From JAKAXS01 sp965279065 (GTDB lineage: Bacteria; Pseudomonadota; Alphaproteobacteria; Rhizobiales; Hyphomicrobiaceae), in the NCBI GenBank assembly GCA_965279065.1, contig OZ257134.1:3844001-3908000 (forward strand): 64,000 nt of DNA. Reading direction: 5' to 3'. Made by a program: the position numbers and the translations under genes. How positions within the stretch are numbered: the stretch's first letter is position 1; every line of letters begins with the position of its first letter. Shown here in pieces: positions 1 through 9,335 of this stretch. The notes beneath the pieces are model-generated. The model searched no databases. It was not told the DNA's origin and saw only the letters and a program-made list of their open reading frames with translations.

Positions 1-388
1 AGCCGTCCTGCGCGATCTGACCTGGCCAGACCGCGTCGGCGAACACCCGCGCATCCGGCCGCAGCGCCACGCCCGCATTGACCAGCGAGCCACCGCCCAG
101 CCCGCACCCAACCAGCACGTGCATGTCCTCGCCGACGCGCACGTCGAACAGCCCCGTCGCCGGCCCCGTCCGCAAATGCTTGGTAGTCACCTGCAATTCG
201 TTCTTGAGGTCTGGAAAGCGGCCCGGAAATTCACCGGTGACGAACTCCCGCCCACGCTCCAGTACCGCAACGCCTTTTCCGGCCCGCGCCAACCGCGAAG
301 CCGTCACGCCGCCGCCGTATCCGGAGCCCACGATGATGACGTCGTAACGGTTCTTCAGCTGGGACAAGGGTCGTGCAAGGCGTGTCAT
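1..388 (-). CDS. GMC-family FAD-dependent oxidoreductase (C-terminus cut off by window edge)
   Basis: Only the first 129 codons are present; the gene runs off the left edge. The ATG at 388 is followed by a Rossmann FAD-binding stretch, VIIVGSGYGGG, at residues 17-27, and then by LERGREF, which fits the acidic residue that binds the FAD ribose. A second glycine-rich patch, GCGLGGGSLVNAG, near residue 100 is typical of GMC oxidases of the cholesterol-oxidase/glucose-methanol-choline type. Substrate cannot be inferred from the visible part. The family oxidises alcohol groups using FAD. No signal peptide is visible, so a cytoplasmic enzyme is likely. Confidence 0.8.
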   Translation of the reverse strand, partial: MTRLARPLSQLKNRYDVIIVGSGYGGGVTASRLARAGKGVAVLERGREFVTGEFPGRFPDLKNELQVTTKHLRTGPATGLFDVRVGEDMHVLVGCGLGGGSLVNAGVALRPDARVFADAVWPGQIAQDG

Positions 389-482
389 GGCGGCTCCCGA
401 TCTGATCCTGCCTACCGCGGATCAAGGTCGGGACGCAACGCCGCCTCGTCTCATGCCTAATTTGCCTGGGGGAGACCTGCCG

Positions 483-1826
483 TCAGGTGCCCACAGCCAG
501 GTCGAACAGCATCTTGAGGTTCAGCGCCACAATAACCGCAGCGATCACGGCGGCAGCAAACGTCAACCAGCGAGGGGCCACGAGTTCGCCCATTTTGGAC
601 CTGCTTGCCGTAAACATGACCAGCGGAATGACGGCAAACGGCAATTGAAAGCTCAGCACCACCTGGCTGAGAATAAGCAGTTTCGCCGTCTCACCCTGGC
701 CATAGAGTATGGTAACGGCCGCCGCCGGAATGATCGCCACGCCGCGCGTCACCAGCCGCCGTGCCCATGGCGCCATGCGGAAGTTGATGAACCCCTCCAT
801 GACCGCCTGCCCCGCCAGAGTTGCCGTGACGGTAGAATTAAGGCCGCAGCACAGCAGGGCAATCGCGAATAGCGACGGCGCGAACGATGCGCCAAGCAGC
901 GGCAACAGCAGCGTATGGGCTTCGCCAAGCTCGGCAACTTCGGTGCGTCCCGTTGCGTGGAACGTTGCGGCGGCCAGGATCAGGATCGAGGCGTTGATCA
1001 GCAGCGCGAACATCAGCGCCACGGTGGAGTCGATCGTCGCGAACTTCAGCGCCTCGCGCTTCTCGGGCACGCTGCGGCCGTAGTCGCGCGTCTGCACGAT
1101 GGCCGAATGCAGGTAGAGATTGTGCGGCATGACCGTGGCGCCGATGATGCCGAGCGCCAAATACAGCATGTGCGGATTCTTGACGATATCGGTCGTCGGC
1201 GCGAAGCCGCGGATCACGTCGCCCCACACCGGATCGGCCATCCCGATTTGCACGGCAAAGCACACCGAAATGACGCCGAGTAGCGATATGATGAGCGCCT
1301 CGATCCAGCGGAACCCCAGGTTCTGCAGCCAAAGGATCAAGAACACGTCGAGCGCTGTCAGGATCACGCCGATCTCCAGCGGAATGCCGAGCAGCAGGTT
1401 CAGGCCGATCGCCGTGCCGATCACCTCGGCCAGATCCGTGGCGACGATGGCAAGCTCGGCGAACAACCACAGCACCCACGCCACCGGCTTGGGAAAGGCA
1501 TCGCGGCAAGCCTGTGCCAGGTCGCGGCCCGTCGCAATGCCGAGGCGCGCGCACAGCGACTGCAAGATGATCGCCATGATGTTGGAAATGAGCGCGATGA
1601 CGAGCAGCGTGTAGCCGAACTTCGATCCTCCGGCCAGCGAGGTGGCCCAGTTGCCCGGATCCATGTAACCGACGGCAACCAGATAGCCGGGGCCGACGAA
1701 CGCGGCCATCTTGCGCCAGCCGCTGCCGGTGACGGGGACGCGGATGGATCGGAAGATCTCCGCGAGCGGAGGATTCTCGGACCGCGTTCGCCAACCACGG
1801 TCATCAGTCTTCACAGCCGCATCCAC
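483..1826 (-). CDS. mntH: Nramp-family divalent metal (Mn2+) transporter
   Basis: This 447-residue polytopic inner-membrane protein carries the Nramp signatures: DPGNW in helix 1 (residues 56-60) and MPHNLYLHS in helix 6 (233-241), which together form the metal-binding site. About 11 hydrophobic segments can be counted. The family imports Mn2+ (sometimes Fe2+) by proton symport. A 17-bp inverted repeat resembling a Mur/Fur operator lies 43 bp upstream of the start, which supports manganese control. The N-terminal ~35 residues are hydrophilic, as in long-form MntH proteins. The gene is monocistronic as far as can be seen. Confidence 0.93.
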   Translation of the reverse strand: MDAAVKTDDRGWRTRSENPPLAEIFRSIRVPVTGSGWRKMAAFVGPGYLVAVGYMDPGNWATSLAGGSKFGYTLLVIALISNIMAIILQSLCARLGIATGRDLAQACRDAFPKPVAWVLWLFAELAIVATDLAEVIGTAIGLNLLLGIPLEIGVILTALDVFLILWLQNLGFRWIEALIISLLGVISVCFAVQIGMADPVWGDVIRGFAPTTDIVKNPHMLYLALGIIGATVMPHNLYLHSAIVQTRDYGRSVPEKREALKFATIDSTVALMFALLINASILILAAATFHATGRTEVAELGEAHTLLLPLLGASFAPSLFAIALLCCGLNSTVTATLAGQAVMEGFINFRMAPWARRLVTRGVAIIPAAAVTILYGQGETAKLLILSQVVLSFQLPFAVIPLVMFTASRSKMGELVAPRWLTFAAAVIAAVIVALNLKMLFDLAVGT

Positions 1827-1868
1827 GACGGGTCTCCATCAAAATTCAATGATGGCACCGTACTGCAG

Positions 1869-1885
1869 TTGCAAATCATTCGCAA
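1869..1885. promoter_or_regulatory. Putative Mur/Fur-type operator upstream of mntH
   Basis: The sequence TTGCAAATCATTCGCAA is a near-perfect dyad (TTGCAAAT against TTGCGAAT on the other strand, one central base) 43-59 bp upstream of the mntH ATG. Alphaproteobacterial Mur/Fur boxes in front of mntH and sit genes have this TGCAAAT-n-ATTTGCA form. The operator role is inferred from sequence and position only. Confidence 0.6.
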
Positions 1886-1979
1886 GAAGCGTCGTCGCCA
1901 TGCGACAATTCGATATGGGGTTATGGTCAACCGCCCGGTCCCGGGCCGCAATCTGTCGCCTTAGAAGCGGAACGGCAGA

Positions 1980-2138
1980 CTAGTCCTGAACCTTCACGTT
2001 GACGCTGGCCGCAGCCTCAGGCGCGTCGGCGTCCGCCGGTCCCGCCAGAACGGCGGCGACTAGAAAAGCGGTTCCCACCAAGCCGGCCAGGGTTGTCGGC
2101 CAGATCAGCGACAGTGATGACTTTGCCTGAGCGTTCAT
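1980..2138 (-). CDS. Small single-span or exported hypothetical protein (52 aa)
   Basis: I chose the ATG at 2138 because it is preceded by GGGGGA at good ribosome-binding spacing; the longer open frame upstream is Arg-rich and unlike a leader. The product has a short polar N-terminus, one hydrophobic segment (about residues 13-35), then a short Ala/Glu-rich tail ending VKVQD. It could be a single-span membrane protein or a secreted peptide with an uncleaved leader. No family is recognised. It sits between mntH and an outer-membrane protein gene, all on the minus strand. Confidence 0.5.
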   Translation of the reverse strand: MNAQAKSSLSLIWPTTLAGLVGTAFLVAAVLAGPADADAPEAAASVNVKVQD

Positions 2139-2240
2139 GATCGTCCCCCGAAGCGGCGGAGCGGCCCAACGCCGCTCTCGTAACGCCACTATCGAGGATC
2201 GAGCACGCCCGCGCTGTTCCGCCGGGCACAAGCTGTGGGC

Positions 2241-3110
2241 TTAGAACCGCATGGCAATTCCGGTATATGGCGTGAAATCGTCCGCCGCCTTGTTGAGGCC
2301 GATGTACGCCCCGACGTCCAGCTGGACATTCGGGCAGATCACGTACTGCAAAGACGGATCGAACGTATAGGCGGTATGCACGCCCTCTTCGTCCGCAAAC
2401 TCCGCCGACAGCTCAAGCACGAGCGTCATACCCTTCACCAGCACTTCGTGGCTGACGTTGGCCGCCACATTGTAGGAAACGTAGTAGTCGGTGTTGTCGT
2501 CGTTGCGCACGACCTGGAACCCGGGGTCGATTGTCATGCTCCAGTCGTTCGGTAGTGAGCGTGAATAGGCAGCATTGAATGCGTACTCCACCTCGCCGTT
2601 GCCAAGATCGTCGTCCGCAGTCGGCAACTTGATCGCCGGCACCAGCACCATTGCCTGACCGCCGCCCTCGTTGCCGAACAGGCTGATCTTCGACGTGATC
2701 ACCGTATCGCCGAACCCGCGCGCCGAGGTCGACGCCTCGCCTGCGACCTTTTCCCATTCTTCGTTGAAGAAGGCGCTGGAAAGCTGCAGTTCCACCCGAT
2801 CGGTTAGGCCAACGCGCAACACCGGCACCGGCGCCGAGAATCCGCGCGACTTGACGCCGTTGTCGTTGTCGAAGTGCGCAGTAATCAGGTCGGCTTCGAG
2901 CTGGACGTGCCCCGCGTCCATCGTGATTGTGCCATGCGCCTTGCCGGGCCGGTCAGGGCTGAAATCCCGCATCTGGTCCTGCGGCGTGGGATTGAACAGC
3001 GAGTAGCCGCTCTTGTCGGCCTTGGCGTCGTCTGCCGCCGCCGGCCATGCCCCCAGTGCCAAGACCAAGCCGGAGCACACCCAGCGCAGCGAATGATCAA
3101 AAGCCGTCAT
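2241..3110 (-). CDS. Outer-membrane beta-barrel protein, phenol-degradation MetA-like / transporter family
   Basis: The 289-residue product starts with a Sec signal peptide (hydrophobic residues 11-24, probable cleavage after AAA near residue 26). The mature part is rich in alternating polar and hydrophobic strands, and the chain ends in phenylalanine (GIAMRF), the usual outer-membrane barrel insertion signal. The spacing of strands and phrases such as GFGDTVITSKISLF and PAIKLPTADDDLG resemble the phenol_MetA_deg/'transporter' barrel family, whose substrates are poorly known. No partner gene gives a substrate clue. Confidence 0.7.
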   Translation of the reverse strand: MTAFDHSLRWVCSGLVLALGAWPAAADDAKADKSGYSLFNPTPQDQMRDFSPDRPGKAHGTITMDAGHVQLEADLITAHFDNDNGVKSRGFSAPVPVLRVGLTDRVELQLSSAFFNEEWEKVAGEASTSARGFGDTVITSKISLFGNEGGGQAMVLVPAIKLPTADDDLGNGEVEYAFNAAYSRSLPNDWSMTIDPGFQVVRNDDNTDYYVSYNVAANVSHEVLVKGMTLVLELSAEFADEEGVHTAYTFDPSLQYVICPNVQLDVGAYIGLNKAADDFTPYTGIAMRF

Positions 3111-3182
3111 TCCCGTCTCCCGACGAATCAGCCGATCGTAGAATATCGGAAAATCTCTGCACAGAGCTGACGGCCGGGAGTC

Positions 3183-4154
3183 TCAGAACTCGTAGAGCAC
3201 AGCGCCGCCCGTCAATCCCGCCCCCACCGCCGTCAGAAGCAACTGATCGCCCTTCTTGAAGCGGCTCGAATTCAAGGACATGGTCAACGGGATCGTCGCC
3301 GCCGAGCTGTTGCCGAATTCCCGCACACTGGTCATCAGGCACGCATCGCCCAGCCCTAGCCGTGCCTGCGATGCAGCGATGATTCGCGCGTTTGCCTGAT
3401 GCGGCACCCAGTGATCGACTTCGTCGATCTCAAGACCAGCCATCTCCAAGGCGGCAAGCGAGGTCTGCGCCGCCATTTCCACCGCCCGCCGAAACACCGC
3501 CCGCCCGTCGGTCATTCGCATCTTGGTTTCCGATGCCATCATGCCGTCCGCAAAAGGCACGCGGCTGCCGCCGGCTGGAATCTTGATCAGGTCGTAGTGC
3601 GCCCCGTCCGATTCCAACGTGACACCCTGCACCCCTGCAGTCGACCGCGACGTGGGCCCGATAACGACGGCCCCTGCCGCATCGCTGAAGATGACGGCCG
3701 TGTCACGTTCCGCGAAGTTGATACGGCGGGACAGGACGTTGCCCGCGATCACCAGCACCGGAGCACCATGCGTGCGCGCAAACGCGTCCGCGAAGGTCAG
3801 GGCGTAGAGAAAGCCGGCACAGGCCCCCGCCATATCGATTGCGCCTGCCCCGCCGAGACCAAGCCGGTGGGCGACGAGCGGCGCCGACGGCGGTAGCAGA
3901 TGATCAGGCGTCGACGTGGCGAGGACGAGCAGCGCGATGGCTTCCGGCTCGACTCCCGACTTCTTCAGGGCCATCGCTCCCGCGGCGATGGCGAGATCGG
4001 ACAAGGCCTCCCCGTCGCTCACCCAACGTCGCTCGACGATGCCCGTGCGCCGTTCGATCCACCCGGTTTCCAGGCCAAGCTGCGCCTCCAGCGTCGCGTT
4101 CGCGATGCGCCGCTCCGGCACGGAATGCCCAAACCCCAAAATCGTCGAACCCAT
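3183..4154 (-). CDS. bioZ: BioZ-type beta-ketoacyl-ACP synthase III in the biotin operon
   Basis: This 323-residue thiolase-fold enzyme has the KAS III catalytic triad: Cys112 in DMAGACAGF, His252 in PHQAN and Asn282 in FGNSSAA. It is the last gene of bioB-F-D-A, the position BioZ occupies in Agrobacterium, Brucella and Mesorhizobium. There BioZ condenses glutaryl-CoA with malonyl-ACP to start pimeloyl-ACP synthesis without BioC/BioH. I assign that role by operon context; the fold alone would fit FabH. I chose the ATG at 4154, not the TTG at 4166, because TTGAGGA sits just before it. bioA ends 8 bp upstream. Confidence 0.88.
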   Translation of the reverse strand: MGSTILGFGHSVPERRIANATLEAQLGLETGWIERRTGIVERRWVSDGEALSDLAIAAGAMALKKSGVEPEAIALLVLATSTPDHLLPPSAPLVAHRLGLGGAGAIDMAGACAGFLYALTFADAFARTHGAPVLVIAGNVLSRRINFAERDTAVIFSDAAGAVVIGPTSRSTAGVQGVTLESDGAHYDLIKIPAGGSRVPFADGMMASETKMRMTDGRAVFRRAVEMAAQTSLAALEMAGLEIDEVDHWVPHQANARIIAASQARLGLGDACLMTSVREFGNSSAATIPLTMSLNSSRFKKGDQLLLTAVGAGLTGGAVLYEF

Positions 4155-4162
4155 TGAAGTCC

Positions 4163-5416
4163 TCAAGTGAACGATCGAACGCTGTCTTCGATCGCCGCAT
4201 AGATGTACGCAACATCATCTGCGGTCAAACAATACGGTGGCAGGACGTAGACCGTGTTTCCCAGCGGTCGCAGCAGTACGCCGCGCGCCAACAGCGACGC
4301 ATAGAGCCGGGGGCCAGCATCGGCAAGATAGCCAGCGTCGTTTACCATCAAATCCAGTGCCGTGATCGTCCCAAGCTGCCGCGCGTCGCGCAACATCGGC
4401 AGCTGCGCCAACCGGCCGAGCGCCTCGGCCTGCAGCTTCGACACCTGTGCGATGCGCGCGGCAACCGGCTCCGTCTTCCACACCTCCAGATTGGCCACCG
4501 CGGCGGCGCAGGCGATGGGATTGGCCGTGTAGCTGCTGGAATGGAAAAAGGTCTTCGACCGGTCGGTGGAGCGGTGCGCCTCGAAGATCGCGGGCTTGCA
4601 CAGCGTCACCGCTAGAGGCAGTGACCCGCCCGTCAATCCCTTCGCCAGGCACAAAATGTCCGGCGTGATACCGGCGTGCTCGCACGCAAACAGCTTGCCC
4701 GTGCGGCCCCACCCCGTCATCACCTCGTCGGCAATGAACAGCACGCCGTGCACCGCGCAGATGCGCGCCATCTCCGCCAACGCCTGCGGGCTGTACATCA
4801 GCATGCCTCCCGCACCGAGCACGAGCGGTTCCACGATCAGCGCCGCCGGCGCCTCTCCACGACACGCCGCCTCCAGTGCATCGAGGGTATCTTGCTCTTT
4901 CCCGGCATGCGGAAACGGCAGCCGTGTCACGTCGAACAGCAGCGGCTCGTAGGCCGCGTTGAACACGCCGCGCGCACCCGCCGACATCGTGCCGATGGTG
5001 TCGCCGTGATAGCCGTGCTCCAGCGCCACGATGCGCGACCGCGGCCTGCCCGAATTGCGCCAGTAACCGAGCGCCATCTTCAGCGCGACTTCGACCGACG
5101 TGGAACCGCTATCGGAGTAGAACACGTGCGACAGGCCCCGCGGCGCGATGTCGATCAGGTTCGCCGCCAGGTCTTCGGCCGGTTGATGGGTAAAGCCGGC
5201 GAAGATCACTTGATCCAGCGTATCGGCCTGCGCCTTGATCGCAGCAACGATGGCGGGATGCCGATGTCCGTGCGTCACGACCCACCACGACGAAATCGCA
5301 TCAAGGATGCGCCGTCCGTCGCCCGTCGTGAGCCAGGCGCCCTCGCCCTGGGCAATCAGGGTCGCATCCGGCTGCAGGCCGTGCTGGGTGAAGGGATGCC
5401 AGACCGGCGACGTCAT
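4163..5416 (-). CDS. bioA: Adenosylmethionine-8-amino-7-oxononanoate aminotransferase
   Basis: This 417-residue class III PLP aminotransferase converts KAPA to DAPA in biotin synthesis, usually with S-adenosylmethionine as amino donor. The N-terminal WHPFTQ motif, SSWWVVTHGH (residues 42-51), the Asp-Glu pair of FIADEVMTGWGRTG (about 230) and the PLP lysine in CLAKGLTGGSLPLA (Lys259) all fit BioA. Its ATG overlaps the bioD stop codon, so the two are translationally coupled. Length is normal for the family. Confidence 0.96.
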   Translation of the reverse strand: MTSPVWHPFTQHGLQPDATLIAQGEGAWLTTGDGRRILDAISSWWVVTHGHRHPAIVAAIKAQADTLDQVIFAGFTHQPAEDLAANLIDIAPRGLSHVFYSDSGSTSVEVALKMALGYWRNSGRPRSRIVALEHGYHGDTIGTMSAGARGVFNAAYEPLLFDVTRLPFPHAGKEQDTLDALEAACRGEAPAALIVEPLVLGAGGMLMYSPQALAEMARICAVHGVLFIADEVMTGWGRTGKLFACEHAGITPDILCLAKGLTGGSLPLAVTLCKPAIFEAHRSTDRSKTFFHSSSYTANPIACAAAVANLEVWKTEPVAARIAQVSKLQAEALGRLAQLPMLRDARQLGTITALDLMVNDAGYLADAGPRLYASLLARGVLLRPLGNTVYVLPPYCLTADDVAYIYAAIEDSVRSFT

Positions 5417-6045
5417 CAGATGAAGTCTCCGAGGGCGAAGTTCTCGTTGAATGCTGCCAGCAGCGACGCAGCCGAGAGCTCGGCCAGCTGTGGCAGCCGG
5501 CCGAGCCGCCGCACCTTGCCGAATTCGCAGATCGTTCTTTCGCTGTCTGCGTTCTCGTCCCCCACGAATGCCACCCCGTGAATTTCGATCGCCCTCCGCT
5601 TCAGGGCCTCGATCGACAACAGACTGTGATTGATCGTGCCTAACCGCGTCGACGCCACCAGCACGACCGGCAAATCCCAGAGCGCAAACAGCTCTACCTG
5701 CAGCGACTTCCGCGACACCGGTACGAGGACACCGCCGGCGCCTTCGACGATCAAAGGCCCGGTACCGGCCGTGGCCGGCAGTGCCAGCTTGTCCAGATCG
5801 ATCTGGATGCCATCAATCTCCGCCGCCACATGCGGCGACGCGGCCGTCCTCAGGCGATAAGCTTCCGGCAGGATCCGCTGAGCATCGGCATTCGCCAACC
5901 TGCGGACGATCTGCGCATCCGTCTCACCGTCCAGCCCGGCCTGAATCGGTTTCCAGTAGCGTCCTCGGGTCGCGGAGACCAGGCCCGCCGCAAACACCGT
6001 CTTGCCGACGTCGGTGTCCGTGCCGCTGATGATGAATCCCGTCAT
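5416..6045 (-). CDS. bioD: Dethiobiotin synthetase
   Basis: The 209-residue product has the P-loop GTDTDVGKT at residues 8-16, the diagnostic N-terminus of BioD, and VEGAGGVLVPVS in the middle, which forms part of the DAPA/nucleotide site. It closes the ureido ring of dethiobiotin from DAPA and CO2 with ATP. It overlaps bioF by four bases at its start and bioA by one at its end. It is slightly shorter than E. coli BioD (about 225 aa), but all motifs are intact. Confidence 0.95.
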   Translation of the reverse strand: MTGFIISGTDTDVGKTVFAAGLVSATRGRYWKPIQAGLDGETDAQIVRRLANADAQRILPEAYRLRTAASPHVAAEIDGIQIDLDKLALPATAGTGPLIVEGAGGVLVPVSRKSLQVELFALWDLPVVLVASTRLGTINHSLLSIEALKRRAIEIHGVAFVGDENADSERTICEFGKVRRLGRLPQLAELSAASLLAAFNENFALGDFI

Positions 6046-7220
6046 CGCGCCGAACCCGCGGCTGCCGCCGGCATGGCCACAAACCGTTCGATGCCAAGTC
6101 TGCCCGCGCAGTCCGTCAGCGCCTCGACCATCCGCACGACGTCCTCGGCTGAAACATTGAGCGTCAAGGCGATGCGCAGGCGCGCGGTGTTCTCAGGCAC
6201 GGTCGGCGGCCGCACCGCGCGAACGTCGAAACCCCGCTCTTGCATCGCCTGGGCCAGCGCGATGGCCTGACCGTCCGCACCGACGATAAACGGCTGGATC
6301 TGAGACCCCGACGACGGCAGACCAAGACGGCGCGAAAACAGCGTGCCGAAGTCCGCCACGCACGTCTGCAACGCCTCGCGCCGGGCCGGCTCGTCACGAC
6401 AGATCGCCAGCGCCCGCCGCACGACTGCCGCCATCAGTGGCGACGGCGCCGTGGCATAGATGAACGGCCGCGATCGGTTGACGAGGAAATCGCGCAGCAC
6501 CGCCGGCATCAGCACAAGGGCTCCGGATGCGCCGAGCGCCTTCCCGCACGTATGCAAGGAGACGACATTGTCGCGACCGTCGAACGCTGCGCCGAGCCCG
6601 CGGCCCAGCGGACCGAACACGCCTGTCGCATGCGCCTCGTCGATGACCAGCACGCCATCGTGGCGATCGGCGGTCGCCATGAGCTCGTCCAGTGGCGCAC
6701 GGTCGCCATCCATCGAGTACAGGCTCTCGACCGCGATCCACGGCCGGCCGATGCCTCCATCCCGGCGCCAGGCGCTGATTTGCTCCTCGAACGACTGCAC
6801 GCAGTTGTGCCGGGCCGCGACCGCCTTGGCCCGTCCGGCCCGCAAACCGTCATGCACACTTGCGTGGATGAGTTCGTCGTAGACAACGACGTCCTCTCGT
6901 TGCGGCAGCGCTGCGAACAGCGCCGTGTTGGCGGCAAATCCGCCACCGAAGAAAAGCGCCGACCCGGCCTTGAAGAAGCCGGCTGCCTCGGCCTCAAGCG
7001 CCTCGTGTTCGCTGTGATTGCCGCGCAGCAGCCGCGAACCACCAGCCCCAACTGGCACGCCACGCTCCAACGCGTCCTCGACAGCAGCCCTTAGTTCCGG
7101 AGCCCCCGCCAGTCCGAGATAGTCGTTCGAGGAAAAGTCTAGCCCCTGCCGTGGCGACAAGGCCCGAAGCCGCCCGCGCTTCGCCAGCGCCTTCAGCGCG
7201 CGCTCGTGGCTGTCCGGCAC
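6042..7220 (-). CDS. bioF: 8-amino-7-oxononanoate synthase
   Basis: The 392-residue alpha-oxoamine synthase condenses pimeloyl-ACP (or -CoA) with alanine to give KAPA. Visible signatures are FSSNDYLGL (29-37), [16 protein letters not shown] (61-76), [15 protein letters not shown] (194-208) and the PLP lysine in THTCGKA-like [13 protein letters not shown] (Lys227). The start is a GTG at 7220 with GAGG upstream, inside the 3' end of bioB (28-bp overlap). Overlaps at both ends indicate tight operon coupling. Confidence 0.95.
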   Translation of the reverse strand: MPDSHERALKALAKRGRLRALSPRQGLDFSSNDYLGLAGAPELRAAVEDALERGVPVGAGGSRLLRGNHSEHEALEAEAAGFFKAGSALFFGGGFAANTALFAALPQREDVVVYDELIHASVHDGLRAGRAKAVAARHNCVQSFEEQISAWRRDGGIGRPWIAVESLYSMDGDRAPLDELMATADRHDGVLVIDEAHATGVFGPLGRGLGAAFDGRDNVVSLHTCGKALGASGALVLMPAVLRDFLVNRSRPFIYATAPSPLMAAVVRRALAICRDEPARREALQTCVADFGTLFSRRLGLPSSGSQIQPFIVGADGQAIALAQAMQERGFDVRAVRPPTVPENTARLRIALTLNVSAEDVVRMVEALTDCAGRLGIERFVAMPAAAAGSAR

Positions 7221-8251
7221 GGCTCATCCTCATGCGCACCGGCAGCCGGCGGCGTCTCGAGCTCGAGCGGCTGCAAACCAAGGCGATTGAACAGGGCCGT
7301 GTCGGCATCTTCGCCTGGGTTGTCCGCGGTCAGCAGCGTCTCGCCGACGAAAATCGAATTGGCCCCGGCAAAAAAGCACAACGCCTGCATCTCATCGCCC
7401 ATATCCGTGCGACCCGCAGAGAGGCGCACGAACGACCTCGGCATCATGATGCGCGCCAGCGCGATCGTCCGCACGAACGCGATCGGATCCAGCTTCTCGA
7501 CGTTCTGCAACGGCGTGCCGCCGATCGGGATCAGCATGTTGATCGGCACGCTTTCGGGGTGTTCTTCGAGGTTGGCGAGCGTCACCATCATGTCGACGCG
7601 ATCACCATCCTCCTCGCCCATACCGACGATGCCGCCGCAGCACACCTTCATGCCGGCCTCGCGCACCCGCGCGAGCGTGTCCAGGCGGTCCTGGAAGGTC
7701 CGGGTCTTGATGACCTGGGAATAATAGCGTTCCGAGGTATCGATGTTGTGGTTGTAGTAATCCAGCCCCGCGTCGCGCAGTTTGATGACATCGTCGTCCG
7801 ACAGCATGCCGAGCGTCATGCATGTCTCCATGCCGAGCGCCTTCACGCCCTCCACCATGGCGACCACGGTGTCCATGTCGCGCGCTTTCGGGCTGCGCCA
7901 GGCGGCCCCCATGCAGTAACGGGTCGCCCCACCCTCTTTCGCCTTCCTGGCCTCATCAAGCACCCGCTCCACTTCCATCAGCTTGGAAGCCTTCAGCTTC
8001 GTCTCGTGATGTGCCGATTGGCTGCAGTAGCCGCAATCTTCTGCACATCCGCCCGTCTTGATGCTGAGCAGCCGGCTTTTCTGAACCTTGTTGGGGTCGA
8101 AGTTCTGACGGTGCACCAGATGGGCGCGGAACAGGAGGTCGTTGAACGGCGCGTCGTACAGCGCCTGGGCCTCGACTCGCGTCCAATCGTGGCGGATCTC
8201 CTGCCCCGAGCCATTGATGCGGGCCGGGGCCTCAGCCGTCAGCGAAACCAT
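7193..8251 (-). CDS. bioB: Biotin synthase (radical SAM)
   Basis: I start this 352-residue protein at the ATG at 8251, which is preceded by CGGAGGAAA; the open frame extends 24 codons further upstream without a comparable ribosome-binding site. The radical-SAM cluster motif CxxxCxxC is GCAEDCGYC (Cys69, Cys73, Cys76), followed by [11 protein letters not shown] and the conserved Cys and Arg residues of the second cluster (RLSAGR near residue 270). It inserts sulfur into dethiobiotin. It is the first gene of bioBFDAZ. The long, AT-rich upstream gap probably contains the operon promoter. Confidence 0.96.
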   Translation of the reverse strand: MVSLTAEAPARINGSGQEIRHDWTRVEAQALYDAPFNDLLFRAHLVHRQNFDPNKVQKSRLLSIKTGGCAEDCGYCSQSAHHETKLKASKLMEVERVLDEARKAKEGGATRYCMGAAWRSPKARDMDTVVAMVEGVKALGMETCMTLGMLSDDDVIKLRDAGLDYYNHNIDTSERYYSQVIKTRTFQDRLDTLARVREAGMKVCCGGIVGMGEEDGDRVDMMVTLANLEEHPESVPINMLIPIGGTPLQNVEKLDPIAFVRTIALARIMMPRSFVRLSAGRTDMGDEMQALCFFAGANSIFVGETLLTADNPGEDADTALFNRLGLQPLELETPPAAGAHEDEPCRTATSAR

Positions 8252-8596
8252 CGATTTCCTCCGGTAACCACGCGTTTCCTTCGCGCCTTCAGTTGTTTGC
8301 ACCGCAATGTGGCTGATCGGCAAGCCCTAGTTTCTTGACGTGCGGGCAGACTACAGGAGGCTTGGCAGCCAATTTGATAATTGACTGAGCGGGAAGTGTT
8401 GCTGTTGTGCTCAATAATGCGGGAATGGATCAATAATTCACCGCTTCAATAAATCCAGCATTGCTCATGTAACGTATGACGCAGTATACAGTCCTTAGAT
8501 TGCACGCCCCAAGCCGACCGTAACAGACCTGTACCCGCAGGTCATCGTTCGCACGTTGCAGGATTGCTCGCCTCCGCCAACAGCAGAGAATACACC
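8252..8596. promoter_or_regulatory. Divergent intergenic region between bioB and the GntR regulator
   Basis: This 345-bp gap must hold the promoters for bioB (leftward) and the gntR-type gene (rightward). It is richer in A+T than its flanks. It contains three direct TCAATAA repeats starting at 8411, 8430 and 8446, and the hexamer GTATAC at 8484-8489, the kind of core bound by HutC-subfamily GntR proteins. I found no TTATnnATAA sequence of the form described for BioR. Operator assignments are inference. Confidence 0.4.
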
Positions 8597-9322
8597 ATGA
8601 GCAACATGACCCGCTTCACCATCCGCCCCCTGTACCTGCAGGTGCGCGACATGCTTGTGGAGCGCATAACGTCTGGTCAGTGGAAGCCCGGTTCGGGAAT
8701 TTCCAACGAAGTTGACCTTTCCCGCGAGCTCGGCGTCAGCGTCGGCACGGTGCGCAAGGCCCTCGATGTTATGGAGCAGGAGCATCTGATCACCCGCCGC
8801 CAGGGCCGCGGAACCTTCGTCAACGACCAGACGTCGGACGATCTGGCGATGCGCTTCAACCGCCTGTGCAGCCCAGAAGGCAGCAACTTGGGTCTCGACA
8901 TTTTAAAGTCGGAGATCCGCGCCGCGAAGGCCACCGATGAGGAAAGCGCCCGGCTGCGGCTACGCGTCGGCGATCCCGTCATTCGGGTTCGGCGCATTCA
9001 AAGTGCCCAGACCAAGCGGGTTCTGCTGGAGCAGATTTCAATGCCCGAGTCGCGCTTTCCTGGCCTCGCGACTAAGGGCCATGTGCCGCAGCGCATCGTA
9101 GCCCTAGCCCAGCAGTTCGGCATCCTGCTCGGCGGGGCACAAGAGCGAATCACCGTTGCCCGCGCCAACGCCAGCATGGCCGAAGCGCTGGCGGTTGATG
9201 TCGACACGCCCCTACTGGAACTGGACCGCGTCGTATTCTCCATCGACGGCCGCCCTCTCGAATGGCGCTCCGCCATGTGCCATCTCGGTGATGGCCACTA
9301 CTACGCCGTCGACATGAACTGA
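8597..9322 (+). CDS. GntR-family (HutC-type, UTRA domain) transcriptional regulator
   Basis: The N-terminal 70 residues form a GntR winged helix: PLYLQVRDMLVERI, then EVDLSRELGVSVGTVRKAL (helix-turn-helix) and RRQGRGTFV (wing). The rest, about residues 95-240, matches a UTRA ligand-binding domain in layout (VIRVRRIQ, LLELDRVVFSIDGRPLEWRSA near the C-terminus). It is divergent from bioBFDAZ, so control of biotin synthesis is a reasonable inference, but the effector is unknown and other HutC relatives respond to sugars, histidine derivatives or fatty acids. The ATG at 8597 has a weak Shine-Dalgarno; a TTG at 8564 is an alternative. Confidence 0.85.
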   Translation: MSNMTRFTIRPLYLQVRDMLVERITSGQWKPGSGISNEVDLSRELGVSVGTVRKALDVMEQEHLITRRQGRGTFVNDQTSDDLAMRFNRLCSPEGSNLGLDILKSEIRAAKATDEESARLRLRVGDPVIRVRRIQSAQTKRVLLEQISMPESRFPGLATKGHVPQRIVALAQQFGILLGGAQERITVARANASMAEALAVDVDTPLLELDRVVFSIDGRPLEWRSAMCHLGDGHYYAVDMN

Positions 9323-9335
9323 GGCGGCGCCGTCG

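Noticed and set aside
838..1794. Large alternative-frame ORF inside mntH
   Set aside because: Arg/His-rich translation in another frame of a GC-rich gene; the mntH frame has all family motifs.
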